Source: Bacillus sp. NTK071
GTDB taxonomy: Bacteria; Bacillota; Bacilli; Bacillales; Guptibacillaceae
Length of the DNA stretch: 64,000 bases
NCBI RefSeq assembly: GCF_017303315.1
Contig: NZ_JAFKOI010000009.1
Location: 1 to 64,000, forward strand
Reading direction: 5' to 3'
Of this stretch, positions 43,172 through 56,801 are shown one piece after another. The notes under the pieces are model-generated. The model was not told the DNA's origin. It worked only from the letters and a program-made list of their open reading frames with translations, and searched no databases. Made by a program: the position numbers and the translations under genes. How positions within the stretch are numbered: the stretch's first letter is position 1; every line of letters begins with the position of its first letter.

Positions 43172-44569
43172 TTAACCGATTGAACCTTCCATCTCAAATT
43201 TAATGAGACGGTTCATTTCAACCGCATACTCCATAGGAAGTTCTTTCGTAAATGGCTCGATAAAGCCCATTACGATCATTTCAGTTGCTTCTTCTTCAGA
43301 CACACCGCGGCTCATCAAGTAGAAGAGCTGCTCTTCCGAAACCTTCGATACTTTCGCTTCGTGTTCAAGTGATATGTTATCGTTAAGGATTTCGTTGTAA
43401 GGAATTGTATCAGAAGTAGACTCGTTATCCATAATTAGCGTATCGCACTCAACGTTCGAACGAGCGCCTTCAGCTTTACGGCCAAAGTGTACGATACCAC
43501 GGTATGTTACTTTACCGCCTTGCTTCGAAATGGATTTCGATACGATTGTTGAAGATGTGTTAGGTGCTAAGTGAATCATCTTAGCTCCTGCATCCTGGTG
43601 CTGTCCTTTACCCGCAAGAGCAATTGAAAGGGTCATGCCTCGTGCGCCTTCACCTTTCAAGATAACAGCTGGATACTTCATCGTAAGTTTTGAACCAATG
43701 TTACCATCGATCCATTCCATCGTTGCATTTTCTTCCGCAACAGCACGCTTCGTAACAAGGTTAAACACATTGTTAGCCCAGTTCTGAATCGTTGTATAAC
43801 GGCAGTATGCGTCTTTCTTAACGATGATCTCAACAACAGCACTGTGTAGAGAGTTTGTTGTATAAACAGGTGCAGTACACCCTTCAACGTAATGAACAGA
43901 AGAACCTTCGTCTGCAATGATAAGCGTACGCTCAAACTGTCCCATGTTTTCAGAGTTAATACGGAAATACGCTTGAAGAGGCGTATCTACTTTAACACCT
44001 TTAGGAACGTAGATGAACGACCCACCAGACCATACAGCAGAGTTTAGAGCTGAGAACTTATTGTCCGTTGCAGGAATTGTTTTCGCGAAATACTCTTTGA
44101 AAAGGTCTTCGTTTTCTTTAAGAGCAGTATCTGTATCTTTGAAAATAATACCCATATTCTCAAGATCTTCTTGCATGTTGTGGTAAACAACTTCAGATTC
44201 ATACTGTGCAGAAACACCTGCAAGGTATTTTTGTTCTGCTTCTGGGATACCAAGCTTATCAAATGTTGCTTTGATTTCCTCTGGTACTTCATCCCAAGAT
44301 CGCTCAGACTTCTCAGAAGGCTTTACGTAGTACGTAATTTCATCGAAATCAAGATCAGCAAGATTACCGCCCCACTGAGGCATTGGCATGCTGTAGAAAT
44401 GCTCTAGCGATTTCAAACGAAAATCAAGCATCCATTTAGGCTCATCCTTCATACGAGAAATTTCTTTAACGATTTCAGGAGTTAACCCACGCTCTGAGCG
44501 GAAAATTGAAACGTCTTTATCACTAAAACCATACTGGTATTCGCCAACTTCAGGCATTTTTTTAGCCAT
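43172..44569 (-). CDS. sufB: Fe-S cluster assembly scaffold SufB
   Basis: 465 residues, the family's usual length. SufB joins SufC and SufD to build clusters. The C-terminal beta-helix block [20 protein letters not shown] (about 395-414), with its conserved Cys, and [20 protein letters not shown] (about 425-444) are clear. The ATG at 44569 starts [14 protein letters not shown] and has a GGAGGG site. It is the last gene of the operon, as in B. subtilis. Confidence 0.95.
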   Translation of the reverse strand: MAKKMPEVGEYQYGFSDKDVSIFRSERGLTPEIVKEISRMKDEPKWMLDFRLKSLEHFYSMPMPQWGGNLADLDFDEITYYVKPSEKSERSWDEVPEEIKATFDKLGIPEAEQKYLAGVSAQYESEVVYHNMQEDLENMGIIFKDTDTALKENEDLFKEYFAKTIPATDNKFSALNSAVWSGGSFIYVPKGVKVDTPLQAYFRINSENMGQFERTLIIADEGSSVHYVEGCTAPVYTTNSLHSAVVEIIVKKDAYCRYTTIQNWANNVFNLVTKRAVAEENATMEWIDGNIGSKLTMKYPAVILKGEGARGMTLSIALAGKGQHQDAGAKMIHLAPNTSSTIVSKSISKQGGKVTYRGIVHFGRKAEGARSNVECDTLIMDNESTSDTIPYNEILNDNISLEHEAKVSKVSEEQLFYLMSRGVSEEEATEMIVMGFIEPFTKELPMEYAVEMNRLIKFEMEGSIG

Positions 44570-44670
44570 TATATTTCCCTCCTTGACATTACACATGTCA
44601 GTGTTTGGCTGTTGTTCTCTTTCAACCATTCTAGTATGAAAAAGAAACGATGACAACACCTGGAAGCGAG

Positions 44671-47640
<2,970 letters not shown>

Positions 47641-47652
47641 CCTCCTTACCGC

Positions 47653-48438
47653 TTACGCTTCTTGACCAACTGTTTCGTCTTTAATTCCAAGTTCTTCTTT
47701 AATCCAATCATAACCTTCTGCCTCAAGACGCTGAGCTAGTTCCGCGCCACCAGACTTCACAATACGACCTTGCATCATGACGTGTACTTTATCAGGTGTA
47801 ATGTAGTTCAATAGACGCTGATAGTGTGTAATGATTAAGCAACCAAAGTCATCGCTACGCATAGCGTTAACGCCTTTAGAAACAACTTTAAGTGCATCGA
47901 TATCAAGACCAGAGTCAATCTCATCTAGAACTGCGATTTTTGGTTCAAGCATCATAAGTTGAAGAATTTCGTTACGCTTCTTCTCACCACCAGAGAAACC
48001 TTCGTTAAGGTAACGCTGAGCGAATTCTTCTCCCATATCAAGCTCTGCCATTTTCTTGTCTAGCGTCTTGATGAATTTCATTAGTGAAATCTCATCGCCT
48101 TCTTCTCGACGAGCATTAATTGCAGAACGAAGGAAATCAGCGTTTGTTACGCCACTTACTTCACTTGGGTATTGCATAGCAAGGAAGAGTCCAGCTTTTG
48201 CACGCTCATCAACTTCCATTTCAAGTACATCTTCATTATCAAGGAAGACACTGCCTTCAGTGATTTCGTATTTTGGATGTCCCATAATTGCTGACGCGAG
48301 AGTAGATTTACCTGTACCGTTCGGTCCCATTACTGCGTGGATTTCTCCACCATTTATTTCAAGGTTTAATCCTTTAAGAATCTCTTTTCCCTCAATGGAA
48401 ACATGAAGATTTTCAATCTTAAGAGTTGATGCTGCCAT
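47653..48438 (-). CDS. sufC: Fe-S assembly ATPase SufC
   Basis: 261 residues, an ABC-type ATPase. Walker A is GPNGTGKST (about 38-46), the signature [15 protein letters not shown] lies at about 143-157, and Walker B is [12 protein letters not shown] (about 168-179). It powers the SufBC2D scaffold. It is the first gene of the sufCDSUB operon. The 340-nt gap upstream (48439-48726) holds the presumed promoter, but I see no clear Fur or other operator in it. Confidence 0.96.
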   Translation of the reverse strand: MAASTLKIENLHVSIEGKEILKGLNLEINGGEIHAVMGPNGTGKSTLASAIMGHPKYEITEGSVFLDNEDVLEMEVDERAKAGLFLAMQYPSEVSGVTNADFLRSAINARREEGDEISLMKFIKTLDKKMAELDMGEEFAQRYLNEGFSGGEKKRNEILQLMMLEPKIAVLDEIDSGLDIDALKVVSKGVNAMRSDDFGCLIITHYQRLLNYITPDKVHVMMQGRIVKSGGAELAQRLEAEGYDWIKEELGIKDETVGQEA

Positions 48439-48726
48439 TTGTGAATACCTCCAATAACGTTTATACTATTCCTTCCTTATTGTAGTATCTATAAGGTGTA
48501 TGTCAAGGAATGTGTGCTGAGTCATTCTCAATCTATTTTCATTCTAATTTTATAACAAATCCAAACTAATATCAAGGAACCGAAGGATCATACTTTCTAG
48601 CGTTCTCTACAAGATCTATCGCTATTCCTGAATGAGAATGAAAGGTGATTATTTTCGATTTATCCCTTGTTAAGACTACCATTTAATAGTAGACCACACA
48701 ATGAATGAACTACTTTGCTCAATATA

Positions 48727-48751
48727 AAAAACCAGTCGGTCGACTGGTTTT
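48727..48751 (-). terminator. Terminator of the small gene at 48780
   Basis: AAAACCAGTCG / CGACTGGTTTT, a perfect stem with a T tail on minus. It also separates that gene from suf. Confidence 0.85.
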
Positions 48752-48779
48752 TCAAGTTATGTTACTTCTGGATGCTGAT

Positions 48780-48956
48780 TCATTTAGATAGTCTACGGTC
48801 GAATTCACTTACCATTTTAAGACTTCGACGGTGATTCATCTCACGGTCTCGTTCAATTTCCATTCGTTTGTTGAAATTCCGGCTATACTCCGCATAACCT
48901 ACTCCGTGAGACTGGTACATCGCCTTTTCCATTTCAGGTGTGTGGTTTAACCGCAT
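48780..48956 (-). CDS. Hypothetical small charged protein
   Basis: 58 residues, helical and rich in Arg, Glu and Met (MRLNHTPEMEKAMYQSHGVG, then KRMEIERDREMNHRR). No membrane helix. The ATG at 48956 has no close site. AAAGGA lies about 20 nt upstream, which would fit an in-frame ATT four or five codons earlier. It has its own terminator. I do not recognise the family. Confidence 0.6.
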   Translation of the reverse strand: MRLNHTPEMEKAMYQSHGVGYAEYSRNFNKRMEIERDREMNHRRSLKMVSEFDRRLSK

Positions 48957-49183
48957 GGGGCTAATAATGAATCAATCCTTTCAAATCTTTTTTGCTTACA
49001 AGGATACTTTACCACGTTGAATTAGTAGCTACAAACAGCATTTACAGGGTTGAGGAAGTCTATAGAAGCATAAGTAGAGTTCTGAATTAATAAAAAACTC
49101 TTTTTCTTATTTTCTCTCTCATATCCACCCTATTTCAATATCTTCTGTATAGACCGCATATATAATAGAAGAAACTCGTTTTA

Positions 49184-49555
49184 TTAATGCGTCATTTGAC
49201 CTAGATCTTTGATGCATTCTTGAACAAGCGTAACTGCCTGACTCATCGCTGCTCCACCGCCAAAAGCAGCTGTTACACCAACCGTTTCAAGGATTTCTTG
49301 TTCAGAACATCCCTGATCAAGACAGCCCTTTGTATGGTAGATAATACAATACTCATCCTGTGAAAAAATTGAAATTCCAAGTGCAATCATTTGTTTCTCT
49401 TTCTGACTTATTGCCCCTTCTTTAAAACATGCTTCTGTAAATGCACTGTACTTCTTAGCAAGCTGAGGCATTTTCTCAGTAAACATCCCAAGTCCTTCTT
49501 TATAATCATGCAGCGCCGCTTCTGAGAAATTGTTAAATTCTTGTTCTTGCTTCAA
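49184..49555 (-). CDS. yurZ: Carboxymuconolactone decarboxylase-family protein (YurZ-like)
   Basis: 123 residues, all-helical AhpD/CMD fold. The segment [23 protein letters not shown] (about 64-86) carries the usual C-x3-H place as Cys65 and His69. Such proteins are often peroxidase-like or oxidoreductases. Its position between suf and met genes matches B. subtilis yurZ. Function is unproven. Confidence 0.8.
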   Translation of the reverse strand: MKQEQEFNNFSEAALHDYKEGLGMFTEKMPQLAKKYSAFTEACFKEGAISQKEKQMIALGISIFSQDEYCIIYHTKGCLDQGCSEQEILETVGVTAAFGGGAAMSQAVTLVQECIKDLGQMTH

Positions 49556-49639
49556 GACGCATTCCTCCTTCTATTTATTCCATGTTAGTATGAGAAGACA
49601 AGAACTAAGCTATCCATGAAATTTTCAAGGAGTCTGTTT

Positions 49640-49740
49640 TATTGAGAGGTAGTGGTCGATTTGCGCTCCAATCAGCGAAATGTGGTTTTCTCACAAAACT
49701 TCTTTCAAAAACAATTTGCTTTCAGAAAGAGCTTTCCAGA
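49640..49740 (+). repeat. Core-deleted copy of repeat family A
   Basis: GTGGTCGATTTGCGCTCCAATCAG joins the two family ends at the shared CGCTCCA with no core (49656-49679). The right arm with AAAACAATTTGCTTTCAGAAAGAGC follows at 49710-49733. It lies upstream of ldh. Confidence 0.6.
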
Positions 49741-49822
49741 AAAAGAACTAGCGAGTGTTCCCATGTGAGCGACGCCCAATTAATGGGTAGAGTATTACTT
49801 ATAACCTTGGTACTAAACCTAA

Positions 49823-50788
<966 letters not shown>

Positions 50789-50791
50789 ATG

Positions 50792-50823
50792 AAAAGGTTC
50801 TCCACATTTGTGGAGAACCTTTT
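50792..50823. terminator. Bidirectional terminator between ldh and metQ
   Basis: A perfect 15-bp stem, AAAAGGTTCTCCACA / TGTGGAGAACCTTTT, with a 2-nt loop. Confidence 0.9.
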
Positions 50824-50828
50824 GTTCT

Positions 50829-51671
50829 TTATTCGTTTACTGGTACAACAGCACCGTCATACTCTTCTTTAATAAAGTTCTGAATTTCTTCAGAACGAAG
50901 AACTTCAACTAGTGTTTTGACAGCTTCTTTGTCTTCGTCACCTTTGTTAACGGTAATCACATTCACATATGGAGAATCAGAATCTTCAAGTGCAATCGCA
51001 TCTTCTTGTGGATTTAATCCAGCGTCAATGGCATAGTTTGTGTTGATCATAACTGCATCGCCTTCCCCTTGCTGATAAATCTGTGGAAGAAGAGATGCTT
51101 CAACATCTGTTTTAAATTCAATATTTTTAGGATTCTCAGCAATATCTTCTACCGTTGCATCTGCTGCTTTCACACCCTCTTTAAGCGTGATAAGTCCCTG
51201 TGCTTCGAGAAGAGAAAGCATACGTCCGTGGTCAGAAACTGAGTTACTCATAATAATTTGTGCGCCTTCTGGAAGTTCTTCTAAGCTTTTATAATCTTGT
51301 GAGTACACACCGATTGGTTCAATGTGAATTCCACCAGCATTTACAAAGTCATAATTCTCGTTCTCTTCCATTTGAAGTTCCATGTAAGGAATCGTTTGGA
51401 AATAGTTTGCATCCAATTCTCCATTAGCAAGTGTTTTGTTTGGAAGAATATAATCTTGGAACGTCTTAATTTCAAGATCGACGCCTTTTTCTTTCAGCAT
51501 CGGCTTTGCTTCCTCAAGAATTTCTGCGTGTGGAATATTTGATGCACCTACTACAAGCTTGTTCGATTCTTCTCCCTCGCCTGATGAACCTTCACTGTTA
51601 CTGTTGTTAGCACCACATGCTGCGAGTACCGCTAAAGCAAGAACTGCTAAGATTGACAATATCTTCTTCAT
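50829..51671 (-). CDS. metQ: Methionine-binding lipoprotein MetQ
   Basis: 280 residues. The lipoprotein signal has the lipobox LAACG (Cys near residue 19). The NlpA/MetQ domain shows VGASNIPHAEILEEAKPML and NYFQTIPYMELQ. It captures D/L-methionine outside the membrane. Last gene of metNPQ. Confidence 0.94.
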   Translation of the reverse strand: MKKILSILAVLALAVLAACGANNSNSEGSSGEGEESNKLVVGASNIPHAEILEEAKPMLKEKGVDLEIKTFQDYILPNKTLANGELDANYFQTIPYMELQMEENENYDFVNAGGIHIEPIGVYSQDYKSLEELPEGAQIIMSNSVSDHGRMLSLLEAQGLITLKEGVKAADATVEDIAENPKNIEFKTDVEASLLPQIYQQGEGDAVMINTNYAIDAGLNPQEDAIALEDSDSPYVNVITVNKGDEDKEAVKTLVEVLRSEEIQNFIKEEYDGAVVPVNE

Positions 51672-51696
51672 AACTGAATCTCTCCTTCTCTCCTCT

Positions 51697-52365
51697 TTAT
51701 CTTTTATCTATTGCTCTTGTTGTTAAGTCTCCAGCAATCTGAAGAATAGCAACAATAACTAATATCAAGACAGTAGCAACTAACGTAACATCAGGGTTAT
51801 TTCGTTGGAAGCCTTCGAGATATGCCAAGTTTCCAAGGCCACCTGCTCCAACGACACCTGCCATCGCCGTATAACTGACGAGCGCAATTGCTGTTACAGT
51901 GATACCAGAAATAAGTGCTGGCATCGCCTCAGGAAGTAGTACTTTAAAAACAATAGCACCATTTGATGCCCCCATAGATTGAGACGCTTCAATAACTCCC
52001 TTATCTACTTCTCTTAATGCAATTTCAACCATTCTGGCATAGAAAGGTGCTGCCCCAGCAATTAGTGCTGGTAATGCGGCATTAGCCCCTAACATCGTAC
52101 CGATAATGTAAACGGATAGCGGGATAAGCAATATAATCAGAATAATAAACGGAATGGAGCGGAATAAGTTAACAATGCCAGCTATTATTCCATTCACAAG
52201 CTTATTTTCCCAAATATTCCCTTTAGTTGTTAGGAATAACAGAAGACCAAGAGCAATACCTAATATAAATGTTGCCAGGACAGATATGGCCGTCATATAC
52301 ATCGTTTGAAGTGTAGCTTCCCACATATTGTCCCAATTCACGTTTGGAAATAGTGACTCAATCAT
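51697..52365 (-). CDS. metP: Methionine ABC transporter permease MetP (MetI)
   Basis: 222 residues with five or so helices. The EAA loop is VIEASQSMGASNGAIVFKVLLPEAMP (about 132-157). Pairs with MetN and MetQ. Its start overlaps metN by 8 nt. Confidence 0.94.
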   Translation of the reverse strand: MIESLFPNVNWDNMWEATLQTMYMTAISVLATFILGIALGLLLFLTTKGNIWENKLVNGIIAGIVNLFRSIPFIILIILLIPLSVYIIGTMLGANAALPALIAGAAPFYARMVEIALREVDKGVIEASQSMGASNGAIVFKVLLPEAMPALISGITVTAIALVSYTAMAGVVGAGGLGNLAYLEGFQRNNPDVTLVATVLILVIVAILQIAGDLTTRAIDKR

Positions 52366-53380
52366 TCGAAATCACCTCCGCTTCCACACCTTGCCCACGA
52401 ACATAGGCAAGTGCCTCATCTATGACAGGTTGGTTCCCTTTCATAAACACAGAAAGCTTTCCGTAAGGACCATCTTGCGTATGTGAGATCTTTCCTTGAA
52501 TAATGTTCACTTCGACATCATATCTACGAATTAACTCTGTAACGAGTGGTGATCCTGTCTTGCCTTTAATAAATGTGAATTGAACAAGTTCTCCATCTTT
52601 ACTAGCTGCTAGATGTGCAATCGATTCCTTCATTTCTTCAGGTTCACTCAATTGATTCACAAAGTCTTTTGTAATTTCTTCTCTCGGGTGATGAAAGACT
52701 TCTAGAACAGATCCTTCTTCAACAACATTGCCATTCTCCATAACAGCTACCCGATGACAAATTTTACGAATTACGTGCATTTCATGAGTAATTAATACGA
52801 TGGTAAGTCCTAGTTTCTTGTTGATCTGCGTCAATAGTTCAAGAATGCTATCTGTCGTTTTAGGGTCAAGGGCAGATGTAGCCTCATCACACAATAGAAC
52901 TTTTGGATTGTTGGCGAGTGCTCTTGCGATACCTACCCGCTGCTTTTGACCACCGCTCAACTGCGCGGGATAAGCATTTTCACGACCTTCAAGTCCAACA
53001 AGCTGGATCAACTCGTCGACACGTTTTTTACGCTTTTCCTTCGATACGCCAGATATTTCAAGCGGAAACGCAATGTTATCTCTTACTGTTCGAGACCACA
53101 AAATATTAAAGTGTTGAAAGATCATCCCAATTTCCTGTCTTGCTAATCGTAGCTTCTTTTCATTTAAAGAGGATAAGTTACTACCAGCCACCGTGACAGT
53201 ACCATCCGTTGGTCTTTCCAACAGATTTAGCATCCGAATGAGCGTACTCTTACCAGCACCACTGTATCCAATGACTCCATAAATCTCTCCCTTTTCAATA
53301 GAAAGGTTTACGTTTTTTACGGCTTCCACTTTCCCAGATTTCGAAAAGAAGGTTTTATTAATGCCTTTTAGCTCAATCAC
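52358..53380 (-). CDS. metN: Methionine ABC transporter ATPase MetN
   Basis: 340 residues. Walker A GYSGAGKST (about 38-46), signature LSGGQKQR (about 139-146), Walker B VLLCDEATSALD (about 159-170), then the C-terminal NIL domain (about 265-340) that senses methionine in this family. The GTG at 53380 gives MIELKGINKTF and fits the family; the longer ATG start overlaps the GAGGG site. First gene after the SAM riboswitch. Confidence 0.94.
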   Translation of the reverse strand: MIELKGINKTFFSKSGKVEAVKNVNLSIEKGEIYGVIGYSGAGKSTLIRMLNLLERPTDGTVTVAGSNLSSLNEKKLRLARQEIGMIFQHFNILWSRTVRDNIAFPLEISGVSKEKRKKRVDELIQLVGLEGRENAYPAQLSGGQKQRVGIARALANNPKVLLCDEATSALDPKTTDSILELLTQINKKLGLTIVLITHEMHVIRKICHRVAVMENGNVVEEGSVLEVFHHPREEITKDFVNQLSEPEEMKESIAHLAASKDGELVQFTFIKGKTGSPLVTELIRRYDVEVNIIQGKISHTQDGPYGKLSVFMKGNQPVIDEALAYVRGQGVEAEVISND

Positions 53381-53454
53381 ATGTCTCACTTCCCTCATAT
53401 AGAAAGATAATCGCTTTCGTTATCTTCATTATTTATCTTTAGCACTTATAAAGA

Positions 53455-53620
53455 AAAAATGCCTTCCTGCAATGAGCAGAAAGGCATGGAATAAACGATG
53501 TCTTCCTCTCATTTCTCAAAGCATATGCTTTGCAGGAATTGGCACCTTCTCAAACAGTTGTTTGACGGTTGCCGGGCTTCATAGGGCCAGTCCCTCCACC
53601 TCTCTGAATAAGAGATATAA
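53455..53620 (-). ncRNA. SAM-I (S-box) riboswitch with terminator
   Basis: On the minus strand the leader reads CTCTTATTCAGAGAGGTGG, AGGGACTGGCCC, GAAGCCCGGCAACC, AAGGTGCCAATTCC and AAATGAGAGGA in order, the full S-box core. It ends in the terminator ATGCCTTTCTGC / GCAGGAAGGCAT with a T run (53454-53488). High SAM should stop transcription before metN. Confidence 0.96.
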
Positions 53621-53743
53621 AATTCAAATTACTTTACTGTGGTTAAGTACTAAACTGAATTTTAGCATGGGACTATGTGACTGTCAATTACTGAGCAAAA
53701 AGTCGGAATAATCTAAAATATTACGTTCATAACGGCAATGAGA

Positions 53744-53769
53744 AAACCATCAGCTTATTTTTCTGATGG
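53744..53769 (-). terminator. Terminator of the ilv-leu operon
   Basis: AAACCATCAG / CTGATGGTTT, a 10-bp stem that overlaps the ilvA stop codon; moderately T-rich after it. Confidence 0.65.
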
Positions 53770-54760
53770 TTTTGGCACGCTCAGCAAGCTTTTTATAAGA
53801 AGAAAATTTCTCGATATCCGCATTTCCTCCACTAATAACTGCGCCAACTCTAAGACTTTCCATCTGATTTGCTTTGCAAAGAATAGCTGCTAAGGAAGCT
53901 GCCCCCGCACCTTCAACGAGCGTTTTATGCCGCTCAAGCATAAATATGATCGCAGTAGCAATCTCCTCTTCTGATACTGTTACCATGTCGTCTACTAGCT
54001 GCTCAATAATAGGGTAGGTTAATTTACCAGCTTCTTTAACAGAAATTCCATCTGCGATTGATCGAACAGAGTGAAGGACTTTAGGCCCAGTACCCTTAAA
54101 GCGATTCCATGTTGCAGATGCTTCTGAAGCTTGCACACCAATGATTTTCACGTGTGGAAAGTACGACTTAACAGCTAATGCCATACCAGCGAGTAAGCCA
54201 CCGCCTCCAACTGGAACAAGAATGGTATCGAGATCAGGGCACTGTTGCATCATTTCGAGTGCTACTGTACCTTGTCCTGCCATTACATCCGGGTCATCAA
54301 AGGCATGAACAAATGTAGCTCCACGCTCTTTTTGCTCTCGCTCTGCACCTTTGAACGCTTCATTGTAAGATTCACCTTCAAGCACAATTTCTGCACCGTA
54401 CGAACGAGTTGCCTCAATTTTACTAATTGGGGTATGAACAGGCATGAAAATTTTCGCTTTAATTCCTCGTTCACTTGCAGCAAGAGCGACTCCCTGAGCA
54501 TGGTTTCCGGCAGATGCTGCAACAATTCCTCTCGCTGCTTCAATATCCGTTAGCATAGATACTTTATTATAGGCACCCCGAATTTTGAAGGAACCTGTTC
54601 GCTGTAAATTCTCCATCTTCAGAAAGACATCTTTATGTGTGATTTCATTTAATGTTGTTGACTGCTGTAGAGGTGTTCGATGAACAGCTTGCAGCAAATT
54701 TTCCATTGCATTTACGACATGGACGCCATATTTCTCCTGGTAATTCCCAACGTCATTCAC
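53750..54760 (-). CDS. ilvA: Threonine dehydratase, short form
   Basis: 336 residues, fold-type II PLP enzyme. PLP Lys in GSFKIRGAYNK (about 56-66), SAGNHAQGVA (about 83-92), the phosphate loop VPVGGGGLLAGMA (about 180-192). It makes 2-oxobutanoate for isoleucine. It ends right after the catalytic domain, with no C-terminal ACT-like regulatory domain. It is last in the operon, and its start overlaps leuD by 4 nt (ATGA). Serine/threonine catabolic use is the alternative. Confidence 0.88.
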   Translation of the reverse strand: MNDVGNYQEKYGVHVVNAMENLLQAVHRTPLQQSTTLNEITHKDVFLKMENLQRTGSFKIRGAYNKVSMLTDIEAARGIVAASAGNHAQGVALAASERGIKAKIFMPVHTPISKIEATRSYGAEIVLEGESYNEAFKGAEREQKERGATFVHAFDDPDVMAGQGTVALEMMQQCPDLDTILVPVGGGGLLAGMALAVKSYFPHVKIIGVQASEASATWNRFKGTGPKVLHSVRSIADGISVKEAGKLTYPIIEQLVDDMVTVSEEEIATAIIFMLERHKTLVEGAGAASLAAILCKANQMESLRVGAVISGGNADIEKFSSYKKLAERAKTIRKIS

Positions 54761-55347
54761 TCTCCTACAAATTGTTTTTCTTCATATAGTTTAATTTGAT
54801 CTTCTAATGAAAGGGTTCGTGACACTTCATCCCATCCATTTAATAACATCTCTTTCCAGTAAGGATCAATTTCAAATGAATCAATCGGGCCATTCTCATC
54901 ACTGACTTGTTGCTTATCTAATTCAACAAAAAGTTCATAACCGTTTCTTGCTTTAGAGAATAGTTGTGAGATGGTTTCTTGCTTTAAAGCAATCGGTAGA
55001 ATACCATTTTTCACACAGTTATTATAGAAAATATCAGCGAAGCTTGGAGCGATTACAACTTTAAATCCATAATCGAGTAGTGCCCAAGGGGCATGTTCTC
55101 TTGACGAACCGCAACCGAAGTTCTTTCCTGCTACTAAAATTGAAGCATTTCTGTACTGTTCTTCGTTTAGATTGAAATCGTCACGAGGATGACCATCATC
55201 GTCAAATCGCCAGTTATAGAAAAGGAACTGCCCGAAGCCCTGTCGCTCGATCCGCTTCAAGAACTGCTTTGGAATAATTTGATCTGTATCAACGTTAACC
55301 TGTTCAAGGGGATAAACAACACCCTTGTATTCATTAATTGGTTCCAG
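54757..55347 (-). CDS. leuD: 3-isopropylmalate dehydratase small subunit, CTG start
   Basis: 196 residues. The swivel domain marks are VDTDQIIPKQFLKRIE (about 19-34), NFGCGSSREHAPWALLDYG (about 74-92) and FADIFYNNCVKNGILPI (about 98-114). The only start that keeps the N-terminus is a CTG at 55347, with AAAGGAG 9 nt upstream; it gives the usual M-E-P opening. The next standard start codon (TTG at 55260) would remove 29 conserved residues. Works with LeuC. Confidence 0.92.
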   Translation of the reverse strand: MEPINEYKGVVYPLEQVNVDTDQIIPKQFLKRIERQGFGQFLFYNWRFDDDGHPRDDFNLNEEQYRNASILVAGKNFGCGSSREHAPWALLDYGFKVVIAPSFADIFYNNCVKNGILPIALKQETISQLFSKARNGYELFVELDKQQVSDENGPIDSFEIDPYWKEMLLNGWDEVSRTLSLEDQIKLYEEKQFVGE

Positions 55348-55362
55348 GACTACTCACTCCTT

Positions 55363-56775
55363 TTACACTACTAACGGTTTTACTTTCCTTGCATCCGTAA
55401 ATCTTCCTTCTATCGCAGCTGCAGCAGCCATCGCTGGACTGACGAGATGTGTTCTGGCTCCATTTCCCTGTCGGCCTTCAAAATTCCGATTTGACGTTGA
55501 GGCACAACGCTCACCTGGAGGAACAATATCATCGTTCATTGCGAGGCACATACTACAACCAGCCTCGCGCCACTCAAAGCCTGCGTCCTTGAAAACTGTA
55601 TCAAGACCTTCAGCCTCAGCAGCATCTTTAACAGATTTGGAGCCCGGTACAACTAGGGCGGTTACCCCTTCATGAACTTTTCGCCCTCGAACGATCTCAG
55701 CAGCTGAGCGAAGGTCACTCAATCGAGAATTTGTGCAAGATCCAATGAATACATATTGGATTTCAATATTCTGTATCGGTGTTCCTGGTTTAAGATCCAT
55801 ATAAGCAAGTGCTTGTTTAATCGCTTTTTGATCACCTGGATCCTCATAATCTTCTGGAAATGGAACTCTTGCATATACAGAAGATCCCATTGAAGGATTC
55901 GTTCCCCATGTCACTTGTGGTTCAATTTCTTCAGCACCAATCTCAAGCACTTCGTCATACTCTGCACCTGGATCTGTAGCTAGCTTTTTCCATTCAGCTA
56001 CTGCTTCATCAAACGCGTCTCCTGAAGGAGTGTGTCGTTTCCCTTTCAAGTAGGAGAATGTTGTTTCATCAGGACTGATGAGCCCCGCTTTCGCGCCAGC
56101 TTCAATGGACATATTACAAACCGTCATTCGTTCTTCCATTGTCATATTACGAATTGCTTCACCAGTATACTCAACGACAGCACCTGTTCCAGCATTCACA
56201 CCAAACTTAGCGATTACAGCGAGGATTAAGTCTTTAGCGGTAACACCTGACCCTAAACGTCCGTTGACACGTACTTCAATCGTTTTCGGCCTTGATTGCC
56301 ACAGCGTTTGTGTCGAGAGCACATGCTCAACCTCACTCGTACCAATTCCAAAAGCAAGGGCACCAAAGGCACCGTGTGTGGACGTGTGACTATCGCCACA
56401 AACAATTGTTTTTCCAGGCTGGGTTAAGCCAAGTTCAGGTCCAATAACATGAACAATCCCTTGATCTGGGTGGTTTATATCAGCAATTTCAACTCCGAAT
56501 TCATTACAGTTCTCTTCAAGTTTCTCCATTTGAACTTTAGATACAGGGTCATTAATAATATGACGCGCTATCGTTGGAACATTATGATCCATCGTTGCAA
56601 AGGTTAAATCAGGTCTCCTAACGCGGCGGTTATTCATCCGCAGGCCTTCAAAAGCCTGCGGTGAAGTAACCTCATGAACAAGATGCAAATCGATATATAA
56701 TAGATCCGGGCTACCTTCTTCTTCATGAACAACGTGTTTATCCCAAATCTTCTCAATAATTGTTTTCGGCTCCAC
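55363..56775 (-). CDS. leuC: 3-isopropylmalate dehydratase large subunit
   Basis: About 470 residues. The 4Fe-4S cysteines are in FIGSCTNSR (about 340) and [10 protein letters not shown] (about 400-409). [27 protein letters not shown] (about 127-153) is the family block. A GTG at 56775 is preferred, since AGGAGG lies 6 nt before it, giving [16 protein letters not shown]. ATGs at 56781 and 56805 are alternatives; the last would overlap leuB. Confidence 0.93.
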   Translation of the reverse strand: MEPKTIIEKIWDKHVVHEEEGSPDLLYIDLHLVHEVTSPQAFEGLRMNNRRVRRPDLTFATMDHNVPTIARHIINDPVSKVQMEKLEENCNEFGVEIADINHPDQGIVHVIGPELGLTQPGKTIVCGDSHTSTHGAFGALAFGIGTSEVEHVLSTQTLWQSRPKTIEVRVNGRLGSGVTAKDLILAVIAKFGVNAGTGAVVEYTGEAIRNMTMEERMTVCNMSIEAGAKAGLISPDETTFSYLKGKRHTPSGDAFDEAVAEWKKLATDPGAEYDEVLEIGAEEIEPQVTWGTNPSMGSSVYARVPFPEDYEDPGDQKAIKQALAYMDLKPGTPIQNIEIQYVFIGSCTNSRLSDLRSAAEIVRGRKVHEGVTALVVPGSKSVKDAAEAEGLDTVFKDAGFEWREAGCSMCLAMNDDIVPPGERCASTSNRNFEGRQGNGARTHLVSPAMAAAAAIEGRFTDARKVKPLVV

Positions 56776-56801
56776 ACCCATCCTCCTCTTACCTTTCGTC
56801 A

